DNA of 64,000 bases from Serratia plymuthica (GCF_018336935.1 NZ_CP068771.1:1364001-1428000), one strand, 5' to 3'. Numbered from the stretch's first letter, positions 40,662 to 55,662 are shown. Notes: generated from the sequence alone by a model not told the origin. Made by a program: numbers and translations.

Positions 40662-42068
40662 ATGTCCAAGCAACAAATCGGCGTTGTCGGCATGGCGGTA
40701 ATGGGCCGCAATCTGGCATTGAACATCGAAAGCCGTGGTTACACCGTTTCTATCTTTAACCGTTCAGGCGACAAGACTGACGAGGTTATCGCTGAGAACC
40801 CGGGTAAAAACCTGGCGCCGTTCTACACCGTCGAAGAGTTTGTCGAATCGCTGGAAAAACCACGCCGCATTTTGCTGATGGTGAAAGCGGGTGAAGCGAC
40901 AGACAAAACCATTGCTTCCCTGACTCCGCACCTGGATAAAGGTGACATTCTGATCGACGGTGGCAACACCTATTATCAGGACACCATCCGTCGTAACCGC
41001 GAACTGTCTGATCAAGGTTTCAACTTCATCGGTACCGGCGTTTCCGGTGGTGAAGAGGGTGCGTTGAAAGGGCCTTCAATCATGCCTGGCGGCCAGAAAG
41101 AAGCATATGAGCTGGTAGCGCCAATCCTGAAGAAAATCGCTGCGGTTGCCGAAGGCGAGCCTTGCGTGACCTACATCGGTGCTGACGGTGCCGGCCACTA
41201 CGTGAAGATGGTGCATAACGGCATCGAATACGGCGACATGCAGCTGATCGCAGAAGCCTATTCCCTGTTGAAACAGGCGCTGAACCTGAACAACGAAGAG
41301 CTGGCTGAGACCTTCGCCGAGTGGAACAAAGGCGAACTGAACAGCTACCTGATCGACATCACCAAAGACATCTTCACCAAGAAAGACGAAGAAGGTAAAT
41401 ACCTGGTCGATGTGATCCTGGATGAAGCGGCCAACAAGGGCACCGGCAAATGGACCAGCCAGAGCTCTCTGGATCTGGGCGAGCCGCTGTCGCTGATCAC
41501 CGAATCCGTTTTCGCGCGTTACCTGTCCTCACTGAAAGACCAACGCGTTGCCGCGTCTAAAGTGCTGACCGGTCCTAAAGCTGCGCCAGTAAGCGGCGAC
41601 AAAGCTGAGTTCATCGAGAAAGTGCGCCGTGCGCTGTACCTGGGCAAAATCGTTTCTTACGCGCAGGGCTTCTCTCAGTTGAAAGCGGCTTCTCAGGAAA
41701 ATAACTGGGATCTGCACTATGGCGATATCGCCAAGATCTTCCGCGCCGGTTGTATCATCCGCGCTCAGTTCCTGCAGAAAATCACCGATGCTTACGCAGA
41801 CAATGCCGACATCGCCAACCTGCTGCTGGCACCATACTTCAAGCAGATCGCTGATGAATATCAGCAAGCGCTGCGCGATGTGGTGTCCTATGCGGTGCAG
41901 AACGGCATCCCAACGCCAACTTTCTCTGCAGCCATCGCGTACTACGACAGCTACCGCTCAGCAGTACTGCCTGCCAACCTGATCCAGGCGCAGCGCGACT
42001 ACTTCGGTGCCCACACTTATAAGCGTATCGACAAAGAAGGTGTATTCCATACCGAATGGATGGAGTAA
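40662..42068 (+). CDS. gnd: 6-phosphogluconate dehydrogenase, decarboxylating
   Basis: Pentose-phosphate enzyme converting 6-phosphogluconate to ribulose-5-phosphate with NADP. The 468 residues show the nucleotide-binding start [30 protein letters not shown] near 103, the substrate motif [19 protein letters not shown] near 128-146, catalytic [14 protein letters not shown] near 187 and the C-terminal [15 protein letters not shown]-rich with housekeeping codon use. A CAGGAG ribosome site lies before the ATG. gnd is the usual border and recombination point of enterobacterial O-antigen loci. Confidence 0.96.
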   Translation: MSKQQIGVVGMAVMGRNLALNIESRGYTVSIFNRSGDKTDEVIAENPGKNLAPFYTVEEFVESLEKPRRILLMVKAGEATDKTIASLTPHLDKGDILIDGGNTYYQDTIRRNRELSDQGFNFIGTGVSGGEEGALKGPSIMPGGQKEAYELVAPILKKIAAVAEGEPCVTYIGADGAGHYVKMVHNGIEYGDMQLIAEAYSLLKQALNLNNEELAETFAEWNKGELNSYLIDITKDIFTKKDEEGKYLVDVILDEAANKGTGKWTSQSSLDLGEPLSLITESVFARYLSSLKDQRVAASKVLTGPKAAPVSGDKAEFIEKVRRALYLGKIVSYAQGFSQLKAASQENNWDLHYGDIAKIFRAGCIIRAQFLQKITDAYADNADIANLLLAPYFKQIADEYQQALRDVVSYAVQNGIPTPTFSAAIAYYDSYRSAVLPANLIQAQRDYFGAHTYKRIDKEGVFHTEWME

Positions 42069-42083
42069 TTAACCGCCTTTAGT

Positions 42084-42110
42084 AAAGCCGCCGGGGAAAC
42101 CCGGCGGTTT
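42084..42110 (+). terminator. Terminator of gnd
   Basis: CCGCCGGG (42088-42095) pairs with CCCGGCGG (42100-42107) around GAAA and is followed by TTT; it lies 15-20 bp after the gnd stop. The convergent gene at 42121 ends just beyond it and may share it. Confidence 0.88.
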
Positions 42111-42120
42111 CATATAAAAA

Positions 42121-42936
42121 TTACGAATTCTTCATAAAGTAAGTCTTGGGATAATAATTCAACAACGAATTGTCATAAACAGCCTCGTTTTTATAATAAG
42201 AGTTAGGATGGAAGTTGACCTCCATACCAAGTAGTGAACCTAAGATAGCAATATGCAACCTGTCGGTATTCACAGTTTTATACTCTTGTAAGAAGCTGAT
42301 CAGAGAACGTGTTGAGTTTCTGGCAAGAGGCACGTTATCCCAAAAGTCACCGTTCCAGGTGAGCGATATATCGTAATTATTTTCCCGATGTTCTTTTGTT
42401 AATGACTCGGAGTCTGTTCTATAACAGGAAACTACCTTTTTTTTCGCAACGATTGAAGTTACGTAATTTTCTTTATTAAGATAAAATGCCATATCATGAG
42501 TCAATATAATTGATTCATTAGGAATATAACCTAACTTCAATAATTTTGCATAAGATATTTTTTCCCTGCAGCAAATAAATAATGAGTTTTTGTTGGCTTC
42601 AAAAAAGTCCTCATATCCATTTATTGTTGATGGGAATATAATTGTTTTTGCAAATTTATGAATATTGTCTCGTATGAAATCACGACCTTCTGCGTAATAA
42701 CCTTCAATGAGATTTCCGCCGCCGCCAAAGAGTAATATATCTCTTTCGGGTGTGTAATTTTCCGTGGCGTCATAAGGCGAAAAGTTAAAATTATTTCCTT
42801 CAAGGAAATCATACGTCGCAGCAGCGATGACGCCATCACCTGCGTTTCCTGGATTGGCTTTGTAAATAAAACGGTAATTTTCGCAATATGACTTTAACAA
42901 TAGGGTCAGTGGATTTTCGTTTTTATGTAACATCAT
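42121..42936 (-). CDS. Second polysaccharide pyruvyl transferase family protein
   Basis: A 271-residue cytoplasmic protein with family marks NPGNAGDGVIAAATYDFLE near residue 24, ILLFGGGGNLIEGYYAEGRDFI near 66 and ICCREKISYAKLLKLGY near 121. It is shorter than the member at 39337 and not obviously related to it beyond the fold. EpsO/ExoV-like pyruvyl transferases share this shape. It starts at one of two ATG codons (42936 or 42933), with GGAG just upstream. Strongly A/T-rich, convergent with gnd and divergent from the large glycosyltransferase gene at 43117. It may modify the glycan made by that enzyme; no target can be read from the sequence. Confidence 0.72.
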   Translation of the reverse strand: MMLHKNENPLTLLLKSYCENYRFIYKANPGNAGDGVIAAATYDFLEGNNFNFSPYDATENYTPERDILLFGGGGNLIEGYYAEGRDFIRDNIHKFAKTIIFPSTINGYEDFFEANKNSLFICCREKISYAKLLKLGYIPNESIILTHDMAFYLNKENYVTSIVAKKKVVSCYRTDSESLTKEHRENNYDISLTWNGDFWDNVPLARNSTRSLISFLQEYKTVNTDRLHIAILGSLLGMEVNFHPNSYYKNEAVYDNSLLNYYPKTYFMKNS

Positions 42937-43116
42937 GTAACTCCGCGTTTCGCAATAACATAATAGTTGAAAGTACTGTGAACACGCTCCTTCGCATAGA
43001 GATAGTATGTACCGTACTGAATTTTTGTTCTCATATCAACAACTATATATTTGTTACTAAATTATAATAATAATAATTAAATTAGACAATAAATGATTTA
43101 AAAGGATTAGTTTAGA

Positions 43117-45327
43117 ATGAAGAAAGTTCTTATTGTTACTCCCGACATTGAAGGTCCAATTCGTAATGGGGGAATAGGCACAGCATTTACCTCTCTGGCA
43201 GTAAATATGGCCAAGGAGGGATTCGATATCGATGTTCTTTATACCTGTGGTGATTACTCTGAATCAGGTGATAAAAATATTGATTATTGGATTGATGTAT
43301 ACAGTGAGCATAAGGTTAATCTTATTGTTCTTCCATCATTGAGCGAGGTTAATATTGACGCTCCTTATTTTAGAAGAAAAAGCTATACTGTATATGACTG
43401 GTTAAAAAACAATGATAAGTATGAGGTCGTCATTAGCTGTGAATGGCAGGCCGATTTGTATTACTCGCTCCTGAGTAAGGAGCAGGGTTTGTTCTTTGAA
43501 AAAACAACCTTTATTGTTAATACTCATAGTTCGACGCTTTGGGCCGATGAGGGCAATTATCAATTGCCTTACGATCAGAATCACATGGAATTGTATTTCA
43601 TGGAGCAGAAGGTCGTTGAGATGGCAGATCAGGTTATTAGCCCATCCCAATACCTTTTAGACTGGATGAAAGATAAGAAATGGGTTCTGCCGGAGCGCAG
43701 CCAGGTTATCTTTAACTGCGAACCCTTCTCTATACAAGAAGAAGATGATCAGCTTATTCGCCCCCGCAGTAAGAAAAATAAGGCCTCAGGGGCGGAGTTG
43801 GTTTTCTTCGGCCGTCTTGAAACGCGTAAGGGTCTGGACATTTTTCTGCGCGCTTTACAGAGTTTAAAAGATAATGAATTAGAAAAGGTATCGGCTGTTA
43901 CGTTTCTAGGTAAAAGTGTGACGGCGGATAACTTTAATTCGATTGAACATATTCGTGAAAAAACGGATAAGATCAAAGTAAAAGTTAACATCATTACCGA
44001 TTACGATCGCACCCAGGCTGACGCATATATAAAGAAAGAAAATGTTCTGGTAGTCATTCCTTCGCTGGTAGAGAACTCGCCTTATACGGTTTATGAAAGT
44101 CTTATTGGTGGCGTGAACTTCATCGCCTCTTCCGTTGGCGGCATCAAAGAGCTAATCCCCGAGGAAAACCATCCTGATATTATCTTTAACCCGACACCCG
44201 GTGAACTTTATCTAAAAATAGCCTCTCGACTTGATAACTTGAGCATAGCTTCGCAGCTTTCAGAATCTGTCGAAGAGATTAAAGAAAAATGGGTGGCTAA
44301 ACTTAAAGAAGATTTCAAGACGCGTGAAATTGCCCCAGGCGTTAATCCTGAGCCATTAGTGACTGTTTGTTTGGTTCATCACGATCGGTGCCATTTACTG
44401 CAGCAGGCGATAGCTTCCCTCAAGACACAAACCTATTCGAATTTTGAGGTTATTCTTGTCGATGATGGCAGCGTAAAAGAAGATTCTCATCGTTACCTGA
44501 ACCTGATTAATAAAGAGTTCACGGATAGAGGCTGGAAGATCATTAAAAGCTCAAATAACTATTTGGGCGCAGCAAGGAATTTGGCCGCAAAACACGCAGC
44601 GGGTGAGTACCTGATTTTCATGGATGACGATAACGTCGCCAAACCTGACGAAATTGAGATGTTTGTTAAGGCGGCAATCCACTCAGGCAGCGATGTCTTA
44701 ACAACGCCAAGCGATCTGATCTACGGTGATGAATTCCCGTCGCCATTTAGAAAAATGAAGGATTGCTGGCTGCCTTTGGGTGCTGACATCAACGTAGCCA
44801 GTTTTGCCAATTGCTTTGGCGATGCTAATGCCATGGTAAAAAAGGACGTTTTTGATAGTCTGCATGGATTTACTGAAGATTATGGTATTGGTCATGAAGA
44901 CTGGGAGTTTTTCTGCCGTGTAGCGTTGGCAGGCTATAAAATGCAGGTTATTCCTGAACCATTATTCTGGTATCGCGTTGCTAACACAGGCATGCTGATC
45001 AGTGGTAATAAATCAAAGAATAATTTCCGCAGCTATCGTCCATTCATGACTCCAGGTAATCAAGTCCAGTATACGATGGGATTGCTGCCCTCTTTCATGG
45101 ACAAGATTAATAAATTGGAACGCGATCTTGCCTTTTACCGTAATAGTGGGAATATGGGGGATGCTGGCACCCTCGGCACCATCAATGAAAAGCTGGAGTT
45201 TCTTATCTCTCAGCAACGAGATGGTTGGGCACATGACCGTTTCAACGTGTTAATCGACGCAGTCAATAGAAAAAACATATTTTACCGTGCCTTGAGGAAA
45301 TGTTACCGTATCCTTAAAGGCCGCTGA
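43117..45327 (+). CDS. Fused GT4-GT2 bifunctional glycosyltransferase
   Basis: A 736-residue cytoplasmic protein with two glycosyltransferase domains in one chain. Residues 1 to about 410 are GT-B: start VLIVTPDIEGPIRNGGIGTAFTSL, FFGRLETRKGLDIFLRAL near 229-246, and SPYTVYESLIGG near 323. Residues from about 413 are GT-A family 2: PLVTVCLVHHDRCHLL, VILVDDGS near 448, and YLIFMDDDN with the metal-binding Asp residues near 499-507, then YGIGHEDWEFFCRVALAGY. A basic tail (RALRKCYRILKGR) ends it. An AAAGGATT site precedes the ATG. A/T-rich island gene between gnd and his, not a standard O-antigen gene. Two successive sugar additions by one polypeptide are the natural reading. Confidence 0.82.
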   Translation: MKKVLIVTPDIEGPIRNGGIGTAFTSLAVNMAKEGFDIDVLYTCGDYSESGDKNIDYWIDVYSEHKVNLIVLPSLSEVNIDAPYFRRKSYTVYDWLKNNDKYEVVISCEWQADLYYSLLSKEQGLFFEKTTFIVNTHSSTLWADEGNYQLPYDQNHMELYFMEQKVVEMADQVISPSQYLLDWMKDKKWVLPERSQVIFNCEPFSIQEEDDQLIRPRSKKNKASGAELVFFGRLETRKGLDIFLRALQSLKDNELEKVSAVTFLGKSVTADNFNSIEHIREKTDKIKVKVNIITDYDRTQADAYIKKENVLVVIPSLVENSPYTVYESLIGGVNFIASSVGGIKELIPEENHPDIIFNPTPGELYLKIASRLDNLSIASQLSESVEEIKEKWVAKLKEDFKTREIAPGVNPEPLVTVCLVHHDRCHLLQQAIASLKTQTYSNFEVILVDDGSVKEDSHRYLNLINKEFTDRGWKIIKSSNNYLGAARNLAAKHAAGEYLIFMDDDNVAKPDEIEMFVKAAIHSGSDVLTTPSDLIYGDEFPSPFRKMKDCWLPLGADINVASFANCFGDANAMVKKDVFDSLHGFTEDYGIGHEDWEFFCRVALAGYKMQVIPEPLFWYRVANTGMLISGNKSKNNFRSYRPFMTPGNQVQYTMGLLPSFMDKINKLERDLAFYRNSGNMGDAGTLGTINEKLEFLISQQRDGWAHDRFNVLIDAVNRKNIFYRALRKCYRILKGR

Positions 45328-45348
45328 TTTAATACATGAAAAAATGAT

Positions 45349-45379
45349 AAAAAAGCGCCGTTTTTACGGCGCTTTTTTT
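45349..45379. terminator. Bidirectional terminator in the post-gnd island
   Basis: AAAAAAGCGCCGT (45349-45361) pairs with ACGGCGCTTTTTT (45366-45378) around TTTT. It lies between two convergent genes and has A- and T-runs on both sides, so it can serve both. Confidence 0.92.
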
Positions 45380-45413
45380 ATGTCTGCATTCAAGTTTCCG
45401 AGGTATTTAATTA

Positions 45414-46067
45414 TCATATCTCTGCGGGCAGTGCATGCAATACGTTATTTACGATTTTATCCCATCCCGCGACAGAGATGTCATCCGCTTTATTATATTC
45501 TGCAAAACGTTCGATGTAAGAAATAAGAACATTTTCGCCCGCATGCTCAATGGCACCGTGTTTACTACTGTCATCACTTTGGAAAACCACCAAAATCTTG
45601 GCTTTTCCTCTTCGGTTCAGTTCATTAGCCAGTAGCGTTATTACGTTCATGTCAATTTGGTTATTATTTTTCTTAATGACGAAAATCTTTTTATTGTTTT
45701 GTAAACCATCAAGAAACTTTTTAACAAGATAATCTATTTTATTTTTTTCGATCAGGTATTTTTCTTTTCGCTCATTTTCGGCATCATCAAAAACCCAATT
45801 GTTATCAATTTGGCTGCTATAGAGATCGGTATGGAAGATAATACCGTTATCTTTATCAACGAGCATATTGCTCCAGGTGGGATGCAAATTGTCGAACTGA
45901 TAGAAATTCGCAAAATCACCTGCGACCAGGTTGAGCAGGTCTTGATGATCTTTGATCAATGACCAGCGAAAAAGACTACCATTTTCGAGACCTTTACTTC
46001 GCAGGTAGAAACCAAATTCACAGTTGTCACCCATGCTTTCAAAGCGTTCCAGATCATAATTGTTCAT
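45414..46067 (-). CDS. Uncharacterised protein with an N-terminal GDNCEFGFYLR motif
   Basis: A 217-residue soluble protein that I cannot assign to a function. The start ERFESMGDNCEFGFYLRSKGL, then LFRWSLI, recalls a family of small proteins that begin with a SLGDNCEFG-like motif and are often found beside glycosyltransferases; relation to the DUF1796 group is possible. The conserved Asp-Asn-Cys could be catalytic, but that is speculation. Residues 135-200 look like an alternating alpha/beta region (KKIFVIKKNNN, AKILVVFQSDDS). No signal peptide or membrane helix. Very A/T-rich, minus strand, sharing a terminator with the convergent glycosyltransferase gene, so both probably arrived together. 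Confidence 0.65.
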   Translation of the reverse strand: MNNYDLERFESMGDNCEFGFYLRSKGLENGSLFRWSLIKDHQDLLNLVAGDFANFYQFDNLHPTWSNMLVDKDNGIIFHTDLYSSQIDNNWVFDDAENERKEKYLIEKNKIDYLVKKFLDGLQNNKKIFVIKKNNNQIDMNVITLLANELNRRGKAKILVVFQSDDSSKHGAIEHAGENVLISYIERFAEYNKADDISVAGWDKIVNNVLHALPAEI

Positions 46068-46193
46068 TTTTTAACCTTGCCAGATGTTGTCCATATGATT
46101 CTCCCATATCGATTTTAAATGACTTTGTTGTTTTTACATATGGATTTTATGTTAATGCCTGTTGGACTAATATTATTTCATTTCAATCAGATA

Positions 46194-46222
46194 TAAAAAA
46201 ACACGGACTAAGCCGTGCTTTT
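46194..46222 (-). terminator. Terminator of the his operon
   Basis: On the minus strand CACGG and CCGTG pair around CTTAGT, extended by flanking A and T pairs, and run into six T residues. It starts about 25 bp after the hisI stop. Confidence 0.75.
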
Positions 46223-46241
46223 TATTGCCTGGAAAATCAGG

Positions 46242-46849
46242 TTATTTCTGGTGCCGCTCGCGCAGCCGGCCAATCACCTTGCTCAAGTCCAGGTCCTGAT
46301 CCTGCAGCAGCACCAGCAGGTGATAAATCAGATCGGAAGCCTCGTTGGTCAACTCTTCGCGATCGTTCACGGTTGCGGCCAGCGCGGTTTCCACGCCTTC
46401 CTCGCCCACCTTCTGTGCAATGCGCTTGGTGCCGCTGGCGTACAGGCTGGCGGTGTAAGAGCTGTCCGGGCTGGCGGTCTTGCGTTCCGCCAACAGCTGC
46501 TCCAGTTGATACAGAAAACCCCAATCGCTGGCGGCCGGGTGGAAGCAGCTGCTGTTGCCCAGGTGGCAGGTTGGGCCAATCGGGTTGGCCAAAATCAACA
46601 GCGTATCGTTGTCGCAATCGGGAGTGATGCTGACCACGTTCAGGAAATGGCCGGAGCTTTCGCCCTTGGTCCACAGCCGCTGCTTGGTGCGAGAGAAAAA
46701 GGTGACCTTGCCGCTTTGTTCGGTAGCGGCCAGCGCTTCCTGGTTCATATAGCCGAGCATCAGCACTTCGCCGGACACGGCGTGCTGGACGATAACCGGC
46801 AGCAGGCTCCCGGTTTTTTCCCAGTCCAGTTGGTTTCTTTGTTGTTCTG

Positions 46850-46856
<7 letters not shown>
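46242..46856 (-). CDS. hisI: Phosphoribosyl-AMP cyclohydrolase / phosphoribosyl-ATP pyrophosphatase
   Basis: Bifunctional HisIE catalysing steps two and three of histidine synthesis. The 204-residue protein has the cyclohydrolase domain first ([35 protein letters not shown] and the metal-binding DCDNDTLL), then the pyrophosphatase domain from about residue 115, with [20 protein letters not shown]. Last gene of the operon; its start overlaps the end of hisF by 7 bp. Confidence 0.96.
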
Positions 46857-52397
<5,541 letters not shown>

Positions 52398-52401
52398 GGC
52401 G

Positions 52402-53301
52402 TTACTCCATCATCTTCTCAATTGGCAACACCAGAATGGAGCTGGCGCCGAGCGCTTTCAGTTTCTCCATGGTTTCCCAGAACAGGGTTTCACTGCTGAC
52501 CATGTGCATCGCTACGCGGTTTTGCGCGCCGGCCAGCGGCAGAATGGTAGGGCGCTCGGCACCCGGCAGCAGCGCGACGATTTCGTCCAGGCGCTCGCTC
52601 GGCGCGTGCAGCATGATGTATTTGGATTCACGCGCCTGGATCACGCCCTGAATGCGGGTCATCAGGCGATCGATCAGCTGTTGTTTCGCCTCCGGCATTT
52701 CGCCGTCGCGCTGGATCAGGCAGGCTTTGGAGCGGTAAATCACTTCGACTTCACGCAGGCCGTTGGCTTCCAGGGTTGCGCCGGTAGAAACCAGGTCACA
52801 GATGGCGTCGGCCAGACCGGCGCGCGGCGCCACTTCGACGGAACCGTTCAGCAGGCAAGATTTGAAACGCACGCCCTGTTTGTCGAGGTATTGCTTCAGC
52901 AGGTGCGGGTAAGAGGTGGCGATACGGGAGTCTTGCAGGCTTTGCGGGCCGTTGTATTCACTGTCGAGCGGTGCGGCCAGCGACAGGCGGCAGCCGCCGA
53001 AGTCCAGGCGGCGCAGAGTGAAATAACGCGGGTCTTCGCCCTGAGCGCGGCGGGTGAGCAGCTCTTCTTCCAGTACGTTCTCACCGATGATGCCCAAATC
53101 AACCACGCCATCCATGACCAGCCCCGGGATATCGTCATCACGCACGCGCAGGATATCAATCGGCATATTCTCGGCGAAGGCAATCAGCCGTTGTTGCTGC
53201 AGGTTGATTTTGATCCCGCAGCGCGCCAGCAGCTCCTGGGATTCATCACTCAGGCGGCCTGATTTCTGCATTGCTATCCGTAAACGTGTTTTGTCCAGCA
53301 T
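52402..53301 (-). CDS. hisG: ATP phosphoribosyltransferase HisG
   Basis: First committed enzyme of histidine synthesis, inhibited by histidine. From the ATG at 53301 it has 299 residues, the usual length of the long form with a C-terminal regulatory ACT-like domain. It begins [18 protein letters not shown]; the catalytic domain has [20 protein letters not shown] near residues 163-182, and the C-terminal domain ends near [15 protein letters not shown]. First structural gene after the attenuator. A frame extending 24 codons upstream includes the attenuator T-run and is not coding. Confidence 0.96.
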   Translation of the reverse strand: MLDKTRLRIAMQKSGRLSDESQELLARCGIKINLQQQRLIAFAENMPIDILRVRDDDIPGLVMDGVVDLGIIGENVLEEELLTRRAQGEDPRYFTLRRLDFGGCRLSLAAPLDSEYNGPQSLQDSRIATSYPHLLKQYLDKQGVRFKSCLLNGSVEVAPRAGLADAICDLVSTGATLEANGLREVEVIYRSKACLIQRDGEMPEAKQQLIDRLMTRIQGVIQARESKYIMLHAPSERLDEIVALLPGAERPTILPLAGAQNRVAMHMVSSETLFWETMEKLKALGASSILVLPIEKMME

Positions 53302-53371
53302 GGTAACCTCTGTTTTAATCTGTAATTTTATGAATTTATTGTAAAAATTATTTTTCTGTCTGTCCGGAGCC

Positions 53372-53404
53372 AAAAAAAAACCCTCGGAAGAAATCTTCCG
53401 AGGG
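53372..53404 (-). terminator. his attenuator terminator hairpin
   Basis: On the minus strand CCCTCGGAAGA and TCTTCCGAGGG form an 11-bp stem with a 2-nt loop, followed by nine T residues, between hisL and hisG. This is the classical his attenuator: ribosome stalling at the His codons of hisL prevents this hairpin. Confidence 0.95.
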
Positions 53405-53473
53405 CTCTCTCTTGCATTCTGCGCGCCACTGGAAGATTAAAAAACCGTCTCCCAGCACACATCGCCTGAAAGA

Positions 53474-53521
53474 CTAGTCAGGATGATGGTGATGATGGTG
53501 GTTGAACTGAATGCGCGTCAT
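53474..53521 (-). CDS. hisL: his operon leader peptide HisL
   Basis: A 15-codon frame on the minus strand reads MTRIQFNHHHHHHPD, with six consecutive His codons, and ends in TAG at 53474. The E. coli leader has seven His and otherwise nearly the same sequence. It lies about 70 bp before the attenuator hairpin and senses charged histidine tRNA. Confidence 0.96.
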   Translation of the reverse strand: MTRIQFNHHHHHHPD

Positions 53522-53750
53522 GGTGTTTTCTCTGTAAAATGTCGGTACAAACCGAATTGCTAATTAACCTAAACTATCCGCTGTCTGTCGCGCAACCCTT
53601 TTTTACAGTCATAAATTTAATTTATTGAAACAGGGTGAATTATTAGCCAGACACGGTTTTACCTAAGCTTAAGCAGGGTGGATTGTATCACCCCACGGAG
53701 TGGCGTAGCCTTAGTGGGTAAAGTGCTGCAATCTTCAGGAGAAGAAGATA

Positions 53751-54575
53751 ATGAAAAAGGTAGCCATTATTGGTCTGGGCTGGCTGGGTATGCCGCTGGC
53801 CTTGTCGCTGATGAGCCGTGGGTTTGACGTGGTCGGCAGTAAAACTACGCCGGATGGCGTCGAGGCCGCGCGCATGAGCGGGATTGAATGTTATCGGCTG
53901 GAAATGACGCCGGATCTGATTTGCGATTCGGACGATCTGGAGCCGCTGCTGAGTGTCGATGCGCTGGTGGTGACGCTGCCCGCTCGCCGCACCGTCGACG
54001 GCAGTGAAAACTACTTCAATGCGGTGCGCATGCTGGTGGACAGCGCAATGGCCTTTGGCGTGTCGCGCATCATTTTTACCAGTTCAACCTCGGTGTATGG
54101 CGAAACGGCGGGCACGGTGCGCGAAGATTCGCCGCTGAAGCCGGTGACGCCCTCCGGGCGCGTGCTGGCGGAGCTGGAGCGCTGGCTGCATGAACTGCCT
54201 AACACCTCGGTGGATATTTTGCGTCTGGCGGGGCTGGTTGGCGCGGATCGCCACCCTGGCCGTTTCCTGGCGGGCAAAGTCGATGTCAAGGGCGGCTCGC
54301 AAGGCGTCAATCTGGTGCATCAGGATGATGTGATTGCTGCCATTCAGCTGCTGCTGAAGCTGCCGAAAGGCGGCCACGTTTATAATCTGTGCGCGCCGGC
54401 CCATCCGACCAAACGCGAGTTCTACCCGGCGCTGGCGGAGCAGTTGCATCTGGCCCCGCCGCAGTTTGCCGCCGAGAGCGAGCAGGGCGGTCGGCTGGTG
54501 GACGGCAGCCGCATCTGCAACGAGCTGGGATTTGAATATCAGTACCCTGATCCGGCGCGCATGCCGGTCAACTAA
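53751..54575 (+). CDS. yeeZ: NAD(P)-binding epimerase-like protein YeeZ
   Basis: A 274-residue atypical short-chain dehydrogenase/epimerase-like protein of unknown substrate. The start KKVAIIGLGWLGMPLALSL is a dinucleotide-binding motif, and SSTSVYGETAGTVRE near 109 and LRLAGLVGADRHPGRFLAGK near 155 follow. The end CNELGFEYQYPDPARMPVN is nearly identical to E. coli YeeZ. AGGAGAA at 53737-53743 precedes the ATG. It neighbours the his operon as in E. coli and ends at a terminator shared with the convergent LysR gene. Confidence 0.92.
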   Translation: MKKVAIIGLGWLGMPLALSLMSRGFDVVGSKTTPDGVEAARMSGIECYRLEMTPDLICDSDDLEPLLSVDALVVTLPARRTVDGSENYFNAVRMLVDSAMAFGVSRIIFTSSTSVYGETAGTVREDSPLKPVTPSGRVLAELERWLHELPNTSVDILRLAGLVGADRHPGRFLAGKVDVKGGSQGVNLVHQDDVIAAIQLLLKLPKGGHVYNLCAPAHPTKREFYPALAEQLHLAPPQFAAESEQGGRLVDGSRICNELGFEYQYPDPARMPVN

Positions 54576-55510
54576 TTCGCCTTTTCAAGCCCCGCAGCCG
54601 CGGGGTTTTTCGTCTGCGGTTCCCGCGCGAACCTGCTCAAATCCTCCAGCAGCGCGGTCAATGCCTCTTTCGGCTGGCCAGGCCGGGTCACCAGACTCAG
54701 CATTGCCTGATAAGAGAGCGCTTGCCCGCCAAGTTGTCTTAACTCGCCTTGTTCAACCCAGCGCGCGGCGTAATGGGTCGGCAGGTAGCCGAGATATTCC
54801 CCGCTGAGCAACAGATGGGCGACACCTTCCATATGATGGGCTACCGCACCGAGATTTAACGGCGCGACAGGGCACAACTGTTGCGCCAACAGATAGCCGC
54901 GTTTAACCCAGCGCGCATTTTCGATCTGTTCGCGGCTCGGCTGTTCGACGGTAAACAACGGATGATCGTTGCTGCAATAGATCGCCTGCGTTTCGCCGGC
55001 CCACGGCCGATACTGCAATTCATCCAACCGCTGGCCAAAATAGCCGATGCCCAGATCGAGCTGTTGATTCAGCAGCCCTTGTTCGATTTCGACGGGGGAG
55101 CAAATTCGGCATTGCAACTGAACATCCTGATGCCTCCGTTGAAACCCTTTGATGGCGCGGCTGAACGGATTGCCCGGCAGAGACACCAGATTGTCCACCA
55201 GGCCTATCTGCAGATCGCCGGTCAGTAAGCCGTTTAGCGACTGGCTGATCCGGGTAAAGTCGCGTGCGGCGTTGAACAGATTGCGGCAGGCGATCAGCAT
55301 GCGCTCCCCTTTTGGGGTCAGCATAAAACCGGAGCGGCCGCGTTGACACAGGCGAAATCCCAGCCGGGTTTCCAGGGTCGCGAGGTGAGTGCTGATGGTG
55401 GATTGATTCATCAACAGCGCCTCCTGAGCCGCGCTGACGCCCTGGGCTTCGGCAACGGCGACAAAAACCCGCAGCAGCCTGAGATCGATATCGCTTAGGT
55501 TGGTGAGCAT
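54572..55510 (-). CDS. LysR-family transcriptional regulator, probable controller of the guanidinobutyrase cassette
   Basis: A 312-residue LysR-type protein. The winged helix-turn-helix is at residues 8-67 (IDLRLLRVFVAVAEAQGVSAAQEALLMNQSTISTHLATLETRLGFRLCQR in sequence order), followed by a linker helix and a ligand-binding domain from about 90. It is divergent from the guanidinobutyrase gene, with 249 bp between them containing a perfect LysR-type palindrome. The Pseudomonas regulator GbuR sits beside gbuA in the same manner, so guanidinobutyrate-type induction is inferred. The C-terminal end overlaps the yeeZ stop by 4 bp on the other strand. Confidence 0.87.
   Translation of the reverse strand: MLTNLSDIDLRLLRVFVAVAEAQGVSAAQEALLMNQSTISTHLATLETRLGFRLCQRGRSGFMLTPKGERMLIACRNLFNAARDFTRISQSLNGLLTGDLQIGLVDNLVSLPGNPFSRAIKGFQRRHQDVQLQCRICSPVEIEQGLLNQQLDLGIGYFGQRLDELQYRPWAGETQAIYCSNDHPLFTVEQPSREQIENARWVKRGYLLAQQLCPVAPLNLGAVAHHMEGVAHLLLSGEYLGYLPTHYAARWVEQGELRQLGGQALSYQAMLSLVTRPGQPKEALTALLEDLSRFAREPQTKNPAAAGLEKAN
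54587..54611. terminator. Terminator between yeeZ and the LysR gene
   Basis: CCCCGC (54590-54595) pairs with GCGGGG (54600-54605) around AGCC and is followed by TTTTT; it lies just after the yeeZ stop. On the minus strand it falls inside the last codons of the LysR gene, so it mainly serves yeeZ. Confidence 0.82.
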
Positions 55511-55662
55511 CTTTCCCTCCGCAGAAACAGCCTGTTATTAACCCTCTGATAACATCCCCCTGAAGCGAACCCACCGGTGGATGCCTGGGTTTATATGTCA
55601 TGGGTTTGAAATAAAAATCAATAGTTCAACACCTTACTGGCATCGGTTTTTTCAATGCTTAC

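Noticed and set aside
53372..53404. Hairpin near hisG as an ordinary terminator of an upstream gene.
   Set aside because: It lies between hisL and hisG and is the his attenuator; the nearest other gene points away.
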